From: Paenarthrobacter nitroguajacolicus JCM 14115
GTDB taxonomy: Bacteria > Actinomycetota > Actinomycetes > Actinomycetales > Micrococcaceae
NCBI GenBank assembly: GCA_001313365.1
Contig: BBFS01000011.1
Coordinates: 1 to 64,000 of the forward strand
Direction: 5' to 3'
DNA: 64,000 bases
Positions 57,038-64,000 of the stretch are shown here, piece by piece (positions within the stretch are counted from its first letter, which is position 1; each line of letters starts with the position of its first letter). The position numbers were made by a program, and so were the translations under genes. The notes beneath the pieces are model-generated. The model had not been told where the DNA came from and did not search any database. It worked only from the letters and a program-made list of their open reading frames with translations.

Positions 57038-58059
57038 TCAGGCCGATTCGCGGATGACCAACTCGGTGGGGATGGTGACGGCCGCCGGGCGCTTGCCGCT
57101 GATGACGTCCAAAAGCAGGCGTACCATCTCCTCGCTAATTCGATCGAACGGCTGCCGGACCGTGGTGAGCGGCGGCGTCGCCTCCTGGGAGACCTTGATG
57201 TCGTCGAAGCCGACGACGGCGACGTCACCTGGCGTTGTCAGGCCTGCCTCCCGCAACACGTCCATGGCACCGAGCGCCATGAGGTCGTTCGCGGCGAAAA
57301 CGGCGTCGATGTTCCTGCTTCGGTTGAGGAGTTCGCGCATTGCTTTGGCCCCGCTGTCGCGGCTGTAATCGCCGTGGGCAATGAGTTCCTCATCGATGTC
57401 CGCGCCTGATCGTCCCGGTACGCTTCGAGTCGGCGCGTACCGCCCGAGGTGTCCGCAGGGCCGGCGATGTGGCAATCCGCTGCCGTCCGCCGTCGCGCAT
57501 GTACCGCAAAACGTCACGCGCGCCCTCGTAATCGTCGGCCGCAACGTAGCCCATCTTCTTTTCGAAGCCCAAGGGGGACACCACACGCAATGGCAGGGAC
57601 GCCCGCAGCAATGATGTCCGCGATGATGCCCTTCCGACTCCCATGGGAGGAGATAAGAAGGACACCGTCAACATGGCCCGCAGTGAGGAAGTCCGTGGCA
57701 CGCCGTTGTTCATCATCGGTCCCGGCCATGATCAAGACCAATGGGATGTCGTGCACGGCCAGGGCATCCGCTGCCCCCCCGCGCATGAGGACAGCAAAGT
57801 TGGGGTCCTCGAACAACCTTTCCTGTGTCTCCGTGAGCAGGAACGCCACAGAGTTGGCCCGGTTGGTGGCCAGGTTCCTTGCGTGCGGGTTGACGCGATA
57901 GCCGGTCTTCTTGATGGCCGCGTTAACAGCGGCCAGCGCGGACGGGCTAACCCAGTGGCCCCCCCATTGAGAACCCGCGAGACCGTACCTCGCGATACGC
58001 CGGCTTCCGCGGCAACATCGTCGATTTTGGGCCTTGGCCGGGGGGGTGGGTTGAGTCAT
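57038..58059 (-). CDS. LacI family repressor of the beta-galactoside operon
   Basis: About 340 residues. The reconstructed N terminus is MTQPTPPAKAPKIDDVAAEA, GVSRGTVSRVLNGGHWVSPS (LacI helix-turn-helix plus hinge), then AALAAVNAAIKKTGYRVNPH. The sugar-binding part has ANSVAFLLTETQERLFEDPN, FEKKMGYVAADDYEGARDVL, NIDAVFAANDLMALGAMDVL and DVAVVGFDDIKVSQEATPPL. It lies 18 nt downstream of the permease gene cluster on the same strand, so it is the last gene of the sugar ABC operon or has its own start. Breaks at 57960-57965, 58040-58045, 57774-57780, 57574 and 57410. Confidence 0.85.
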
Positions 58060-58077
58060 GACCAAAGCCTACCTAGA

Positions 58078-59005
58078 CTATGCCTTCACGGCGCCGGCAG
58101 CCAGATCGACCCGCCAATAGCGCTGCAGCAGGAGGAACATGATGACCAACGGAATGATGGAGAGCAGCGCGCCCGCGAGGACCAATGTGTAGAGGGCCGG
58201 CGCTGAGGCACCCTGGTTGAGCAGACCGTTGAGGCCCACGGTAATGGGGGGGAACAGCTGGTCGTCGCCGAGCATGATGTACGGGAGCATGAAGTTATTC
58301 CAGATGGCCACGAACTGGAAGAGGAAGATGGTCACCAGGCCCGGCAGCATCATGGGAGCGGCGATGCGGTTGAAGATGTACATCTCCTTGGCGCCCTCGG
58401 TGCGGGCAGCTCAATAACGTCACCCGGAACGGACGCAGCAGCGTAAATGCGGGCCAGGTAAATGCCATAGGGCTGATGATCTGGGGGGGCAACAGGACTG
58501 ACCAGTAGGTGTTGGTGAGACCAGCCTGGGCGAGCATCAAGTACTGCGGGATGGCGAGAATAACGCCGGGAACCAGGACGCCCATCAGCAGGACCTTGAA
58601 GACACCGGACTTGCCCGGAAAATCAAACTTCGCCAGAACATAGCCGGAGAGGGCGGATACCCAGGTGGACACAATGGCTCCGACCCCCCCGCGTACAGGG
58701 CAGTGTTAAGCATCCAACGCCAGAACAGGCCATCGCGATATTCCGTGAGCTCCACGATGTTGTCCCAGAGATGCGTGCTGGGAGCCAAGGTAAAGGTGGA
58801 AAACAGCTCAGTGCCGTCCTTGCTCGCGGCAGCCACAACCCAGATCACTGGGAAGAGGCAATAGAGCGCACCGAGGATCAGGATTCCGGTGGAGAGGTAG
58901 CTGGGCTTCTCCTTGACGTACTCGGCTTTGCTTGCCCGGCCGGTCCTGGTCGCCTTGGGGGGGTTTTCACGGCGGTTTTTCGGGGGGCGTGGCGAGGGCA
59001 GTCAC
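58078..59005 (-). CDS. Carbohydrate ABC transporter permease (MalG-type)
   Basis: About 308 residues. GTG start (59003-59005), reading TALATPPKNRR then ASKAEYVKEKPSYLSTGILI. Six TM helices; the ATPase-docking EAA loop reads GDVIELARTEGAKEMYIFNR. AIPQYLMLAQAGLTNTYWSV, LPGLVTIFLFQFVAIWNNFM and LSIIPLVIMFLLLQRYW are also typical. It acts with the upstream permease and binding protein to import a beta-galactoside or oligosaccharide. Breaks at 58957-58962, 58692, 58485-58490 and 58415. The start lies 3 nt after the upstream permease stop. Confidence 0.85.
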
Positions 59006-59007
59006 GG

Positions 59008-59988
59008 TCAGTTCTCCTGTCCGAAGGCCCGCTTCTGCACGATGCGCAGGAACAGGAACGAAATGATGAAGGTTGCCAGGGCAATCACGATGCTTGTGGC
59101 GGCCGCAGAGTAGACGTCGTTGCGTGTGAAAGCGTCGCGATACACCAGCATGAGCGGGGGACCAGCTGGTGGAAAGGCTGTTGGCCAAGGGGCGCAGGGT
59201 GGTGGGTTCGGCGAAGACCTGCAGCGTGGCGATCATGGAGAAGAGGGCGGTCATCACCAGCGACGGGGGCGATGATGGGGGGGATCTTGATCCTGATGGC
59301 CGTTTGGATCTCGGAGCAGCCATCCAGCTTGGCGGCCTCGTAGATTTCACTGGGAACGGCTTTCAGCGAGGTGTACATGACGATCATGTTGAAGCCCACC
59401 CCCCCACCCCCCCACAGCGCGATGTTGCAGATGGCGAACGTCACCAGGTTGGGATCCAGGAGCGAGGGCAGTTCCATGCCGAACTGCCGGGCCAGGAAGT
59501 GGAACGGGCTAACGCCGGGCAGGTACAGGAAACCCCCCCACAGGAGCGAGCTGATCACTGCCGGCACCGCGTACGGCAGGAAGATGGCAGTGCGGGAGAA
59601 AGCACCGGCCGGGTACGCCGGGAATCCAGCAGGAGTGCAAACAACAGGGCGAAGCCGAGCATCAGCGGGATGAGAATGAGTCCGTAGGTCAGGACACGCA
59701 GGACGCTACCCAGGAATTCCGGGTCCGTCAGCGCGCTGACGTAGTTATCCAAACCGGCGAACGCAGTGCTCTGTGAGCCTTTGCCGAGGCCCAGTCCGCT
59801 GACCTTCTTCTTCTGGAAGCTGAGCACCAACGTGTAGATGATGGCGCTGCCATGAAGACGAGGAAAAGGATGATGCCGGGCGCAAGCATCACATAGGGAA
59901 TGAGCACCCGGGATTTGAAGTTCTTGGCCCGCCTCGGGGGGGCATCGGCTGTTCTTCCGGCCGCCGGACCGGGCCTGGTTACGGTCAT
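59008..59988 (-). CDS. Carbohydrate ABC transporter permease (MalF-type)
   Basis: About 325 residues. Start MTVTRPGPAAGRTADAPRRA, then NFKSRVLIPYVMLAPGIILF (TM1), VSGLGLGKGSQSTAFAGLDN, FLGSVLRVLTYGLILIPLML, FALLFALLLDSRRTRPVLSR and the EAA loop AVPSEIYEAAKLDGCSEIQT. C terminus ATFIISFLFLRIVQKRAFGQ. Six or seven TM helices. A GTG at 59992-59994 is an alternative start. Breaks at 59534-59540, 59398-59411, 59264-59284, 59850 and 59156. Encoded between the binding protein and the MalG-type permease. Confidence 0.85.
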
Positions 59989-60101
59989 TGCCACGGGGGG
60001 GTGCACTTCCTTGTGGTGGGTCGAAGGTAAGACTCTGGGTGGGAAACGCTGCGGGAAGATGGCGTACCAGCTCCCGCAGCTGAAGCACTTAGTTGGATCG
60101 G

Positions 60102-61430
60102 CTACTTGACCGTGAAACCGGTCTTCTTCAGGTCATCTACGGTGACCTGCTGCATGTTGCTGACTGCGTCCAGGAAGGCACTCTTCTGCTTGGACTGCGC
60201 GGCCTTCGCGAACTGATCGTTGTAGCGTTGTAAGCCACGTTGACGTTGGGGGGGCCGTAGGTGAAGGAGCCCACGTTCTGCGCAGCCTCACCAACAACCT
60301 TGTAGAAATCGGGCTGGTTTGAGAAGAAGGCAGGAGCCTCAGTCAGGGACGATTCCGCACCTGCGGTGTCTGCGGGGTAGATGCCTGCTTCCTTGACCAG
60401 GGCCTTGACTGCTTCAGGGTCGGTGTTCAGCATGTGGCGAACTTGGCTGCGGCGTCGAGGTTCTTGGACTGAGACGTCACAGCAGTGGAAGATCCGCCCC
60501 CAGTTGCCGGTGGAGGGCTTGGAAGCATCCCACTGCGGCATGGGTGCCACTTTCCACATGCCGGCTGTGGCTCCGGCGTTACCCTCGAGAACGCCCGGGC
60601 CCCAAGCTGCGCTGAGCCAGCCAACCTGCTTACCGGTGTTCAGTGCAGTGTTCCACTCCGGGGTGTACATGGGCTTGTTGTCGATGACGCCCTCTTCTAC
60701 GAGGCCGCCCCAGAATCCAGCCACCTTGTCCGTTGGCTCTTCTGCGATCTTCACATTCCAGGCGTCGCCATCAACGCCCCACCAGGAAGCTCCGGCCTGC
60801 TGGGCCATGCCTGTAAACCATCCGGCATCGTTGGAGGAGAACGTTCCGAGGTAGGCCTCGGGGGTCAGCTGCGTGAACAGTCTTTGCTGCGGCCGCATAC
60901 TCTTCCCAGGTTTTCGGAACAGCGATGCCCAGTTTCTCGAAGATGTCGGCACGGTAGTAGAAGACCATGGGGCCGGTGTCCTGGGGAACGGAGTACAGTG
61001 CGTCGCCGCCCAGCGTCACATCGTTCCAGACGCCATCGGGAAAGTGGCTCTTGGTTTCGTTGGCCACGGTGCCGGAGAGGTCGGCGAGCGCATCGGCTGC
61101 AACGAGTGTTGGGATCTTCTGGTACTCGGCTTGGATCAGGTCCGGGGCGCCGCTGCCGGCTTTGACTGCGGTGAGCAGCTTTGTCACGGCCGGGTCTCCA
61201 CCGTCCTGCTTGTTGACGGTGACGTGGATGGTGGGATTTTTCTCGTTCCAGAGTTCCACCACCTTCTCCAGGTTGGGGGCCCAAGCCCAGTAGGTCAGTT
61301 CCACTTTTTGGTTGGGATCACTGGTGGCCGCGCTTTGGCTGCCTGCCGTGGATCCTCCTGAACAACCTGCGGCGAGCATTGTGGCCGCGGCGAGCATGAC
61401 TACGGCGCCTGCACGAAATGACTTTCGCAT
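60102..61430 (-). CDS. Sugar ABC transporter substrate-binding lipoprotein
   Basis: About 440 residues. Lipoprotein signal MRKSFRAGAVVMLAAATMLA, then AGCSGG with lipobox Cys at about 23. Mature part VELTYWAWAPNLEKVVELWN, APDLIQAEYQKIPTLVAADA, LYSVPQDTGPMVFYYRADIF, MYTPEWNTALNTGKQVGWLS and KPSTGNWGGSSTAVTSQSKN. It is family 1 (MalE/UgpB-like) and binds an oligosaccharide outside the membrane. First gene of the permease operon and divergent from the GH42 gene, sharing a 194-nt control region that should hold the LacI operator. Breaks at 60883, 60499, 60437 and 60249-60255. Confidence 0.87.
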
Positions 61431-61624
61431 TTCGTCCTCCTTGTCGAAAAGCTGAATGGTGCTGTCTGGGATTCATCGCTCATCCGAGCGGAAGTCGGTA
61501 CGACTGTGAGCGGTTCCAGTTAGTCACAGCCACGTGATCCATGTCAACACTCAATTTGATCTAGGCAGCGTAACTATTGCTGTGATAATACTGGGAGCGC
61601 ACACAGTTCTAAGGAGATCATTCG

Positions 61625-63684
61625 ATGACAGACGTCCTGCAGGCCCCCGCCACCCAACGCGCACCCGCGCCTTGGGTACAGCGACCGGCCGGCCTTTGCT
61701 ATGGCGGGGACTACAACCCCCCCGAGCAATGGCCCCCCCGCGAGGTCTGGGTGGAAGACATCGCGCTGATGAAGGAGGCCGGGATCAACCTGGTCAGCAT
61801 CGGCATCTTCTCCTGGGTGTTGCTCGAACCGCGCGAAGGTGAATACGACTTCGAATGGCTTGATGCCTTGATGGACCTGCTCGCCGATGCCGGCATCAGT
61901 GTGGACCTCGGAACACCTACCGCGGCACCACCTGCCTGGTTCTGGAAGAAGTACCCCCCAAGCGTGTCCCGTGACCCGCGAGGGCGTCACTCTGGGCAAC
62001 GGATCGCGTGGCATGGTCAGCCCCAGCTCGCCGGAATACCGACGGGCCGCCACCAACATCACGGAGCAGCTCGCACGCCGCTACGGCACCCACCCCGCGC
62101 TGGTTCTTTGGCATGTCCACAATGAATACGGCGCTCCGGTCAGTGAGTCCTACGACCGGAATTCCGTGGTGGCGTTCCGCGACTGGCTTCGATCACGCTA
62201 TGGCACCCTGGACGCCTTAACCAGGCCTGGGGGCACCCTCTTCTGGGGCCAGAAGTACGGCGAATGGGACGAGATCGACGCACCCAGGCTTTCGGCCAGC
62301 GTCAGCAACCAAGCCCAGCGGCTCGACTTCCGGCGGTTCACCTCGGACGCCATGCTGCAGTGTTTCATTGCCGAACGCGACGTCATCAAGAAGTACACGC
62401 CCCACCTTCCGGTGACCACTAATTTCATGGCCACAAACTGCCTTTCTGCTGACTACTGGGCATGGGCCAAGGAGGTGGACATCGTGGCCAACGACCACTA
62501 TCTGGTTGCCCAGCGCACCGACAACCACGTTCTGCTCTCCATGGACGCCGACCTCACGCGGTCCTTGGCAGGCAACCGCCCTTGGATGCTGATGGAACAC
62601 TCCACGGGCGCCGTGAACTGGCAGGGCCGGAACATCGCCAAGCGACCCGGCGAGCTGGCCCGCAACAGCCTGTCACACCTGGCACGCGGGGCCGATGCCA
62701 TCATGTTCTTCCAGTTCCGGGCGTCCCGCTACGGCGCGGAAAAGTTTCACTCCGCAATGCTCCCCCCCACGCCGGCACCGGCACGCGCATCTGGCGGGAG
62801 GTCCTGGACTTGGGTGACGACCTCAGGAAGCTCGCCCCGGTGAAGGGCTCAACCGTGCAGTCGCGGGTGGCCATCCTCTGGGATGTGGAGTCGTTCTGGG
62901 CGCAGGATCTGGAATGGCGGCCCAGCAGCGACCTTGACCATCGCGAACGGATCGAGTCCTTCTACTCCGTCCTCTGGAACCACGGCATCAGCGTCGACTT
63001 CGCCCACCCCGAGGCCGACCTCTCCGGGTACGACCTGGTTCTCGCCCCCCCGGCCCTCTATTTGGTGGGCGACAAGGCAGCGGCGAACATCAGCCGCTAT
63101 GTCCACGCCGGCGGGCATCTGATGGTGTCCTATTTCTCCGGCATCGTGGACGTCAACGACACCGTTCCCGCAGGTGCCTCCCCGGGCGGCCTCCGCGACG
63201 TACTCGGCTTGGAGATCCACGAATTCCTGCCCTTGCGCGAGGACGAGATCATCACACTGGCAACGGCGCCACCGGCACAGTGTGGTCCGAGGAAATCCAT
63301 CCCGTCACTGCCAGCGTGTTGAGCCGCTACACGTCCGGTCCCGCGGCCTCCGGCCCGGCCATCACCCGGAACGAGTTCGGCAACGGCACCGCTTGGTACG
63401 TTTCCACAAAGCTCGACGGCGGCCACCTCGCCGACGTTGTACTGGACGCAGTGGGGGGGGCTGCAGGAATTGAGCTTGGAGTTCAACCGGTCGCCGGGCT
63501 GGAGGTAGCTTCACGCGGCTCCGACGAAGGCACGTTCACCTTCCTCATCAACCACACGGACGCCGACGCCGAATACCCCCCCGCTACCGGGCTCAACCTG
63601 CTCTCCGGTGAGAAGGTCAGCGGAACCGCGCACGTCCCCGCCGGTACCATCTGCGTCGTCCACACGCCGGCGGACCAGCACTGA
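61625..63684 (+). CDS. Beta-galactosidase, GH42 family
   Basis: About 680 residues. MTDVLQAPATQRAPAPWVQR, then GLCYGGDYNPEQWPREVWVE, the GH42 N-terminal signature. ALMKEAGINLVSIGIFSWVL and FDLGTPTAAPPAWFWKKYP-type parts follow. Acid/base Glu lies in LVLWHVHNEYGAPV and nucleophile Glu in WMLMEHSTGAVNWQGRN. The trimerisation domain starts RVAILWDVESFWAQDLEWRP and the C-terminal beta domain holds FLINHTDADAEYP. It cleaves beta-galactosides taken up by the adjacent ABC system. aaggag at 61611 and the half-site tgggagcgc (61592-61600) precede it; the latter fits a LacI-type operator. Breaks at 61718-61740, 61955-61960, 62225, 62762-62767, 63045-63050, 63268, 63453-63460 and 63577-63582. Confidence 0.9.
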
Positions 63685-63896
63685 CCCACTGAACCAGGCT
63701 GCCGTTGAAACCAGACCGCTGGCCCAGACCGCCGGCCCGGACCGACTACGGTTCGGGCTGGCAACCCACCGCCCCCCTGGCTGAACAGGTCAGCCAACCA
63801 CCCGCGGTCGTGCTGGCACCCGCGGCCACTGCCTGTGCCTTGAAGCGCCCGTGATAGATTCGACAGGCGAAAAAACGCAAACAAAGGTGGTTGACC

Positions 63897-64000
63897 ATGG
63901 GCGACGCGAGGACATCCCGGCCGCGGTATTTCAAGGCTGTTGCTGCATCGCTGTTGCTGGTGACCGTATCCGGCGGACTCTCGGCATGCCGGGAGGAAAA
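63897..64000 (+). CDS. Lipoprotein, 3'-truncated by window edge
   Basis: The first 34 residues are visible, starting MGDARTSRPRYFKAVAASLL and continuing LVTVSGGLSACREE. Basic residues, a hydrophobic stretch and the lipobox LSAC define a bacterial lipoprotein signal. The product and family cannot be judged from this fragment. It starts 213 nt after the GH42 gene on the same strand. Between them (63685-63896) I see no gene. Confidence 0.6.
   Translation, partial: MGDARTSRPRYFKAVAASLLLVTVSGGLSACREE

Noticed and set aside
1..64000. Poly-G/C tracts as phase-variation switches
   Set aside because: They occur in nearly every gene, including housekeeping enzymes, and family patterns show that shorter tracts are the original state; artefact is far more likely.
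1..64000. Mass pseudogenisation of the region
   Set aside because: Reading frames resume exactly after each tract and conserved residues are kept, which does not fit decay.

Overview
The window is high-GC actinobacterial DNA, most like Arthrobacter/Paenarthrobacter (Micrococcaceae). The reasons are a pca operon with a separate pcaC and pcaD, a QuiC-type dehydratase, MHS and AAHS transporters, a GH13 trehalose-synthase-like enzyme, secreted SLH and FG-GAP proteins, and frequent GTG/TTG starts. No tRNA, rRNA, CRISPR array or transposase was seen.

A technical problem runs through the whole window. G or C runs of 6-8 occur every few hundred bases, and most genes are broken at them or at nearby single-base losses. 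Where the protein family is well known, cutting the run back to 4 or 5 restores the frame. I therefore treat these genes as functional genes read through sequence errors. Coordinates span the reconstructed gene, and protein statements refer to the reconstructed frames.

Layout. 1-4.2 kb: end of an F420-reductase-like gene, a VOC protein, a PaaX-type regulator, small membrane proteins and a hotdog thioesterase. 4.2-12.0 kb (minus strand): an aromatic-acid operon of FAH hydrolase, single-domain cupin, TesB-like thioesterase, aryl-CoA ligase, bifunctional salicylyl/anthraniloyl-CoA hydroxylase and AAHS transporter, with a RidA protein transcribed divergently. 13.0-23.8 kb (minus strand): aroE, quiC, pcaH, G, B, D, C, F, I, J and an IclR regulator. 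This is a complete route from shikimate/quinate through protocatechuate and beta-ketoadipate to succinyl-CoA and acetyl-CoA. A second IclR gene and a divergent MHS transporter sit at its head. 26-33 kb: an SLH-domain surface protein, a secreted FG-GAP metalloprotease, and a MoaD/BNR-repeat pair. 33-47 kb: mixed housekeeping genes (diguanylate cyclase, ICL/PEP-mutase family, LysR, USP, an N-terminally truncated polyprenol-phosphate-mannose synthase, LssY_C protein, epimerase, GH13 enzyme, PPK2, GNAT), separated by large palindromic elements.

47.7-51.4 kb holds the most interesting locus, a microcin C-like operon. It has a promoter overlapping a perfect palindrome, a 19-codon gene for a cationic peptide ending in Asn (MLKLKRLAKRRSKLNFVFN), a strong hairpin, an MccB-like adenylyltransferase, a single-TM protein plus an HTTM/SdpB-like membrane protein, and an MFS exporter. 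This suggests a Trojan-horse peptidyl-nucleotide antibiotic with an additional membrane module that I do not know from classical mcc operons.

51.5-56 kb: peptidoglycan recycling (MurR/RpiR regulator, NamZ exo-muramidase, NagZ-type GH3). 57-63.7 kb: a LacI-controlled sugar ABC transporter with a GH42 beta-galactosidase. The window ends inside a lipoprotein gene.
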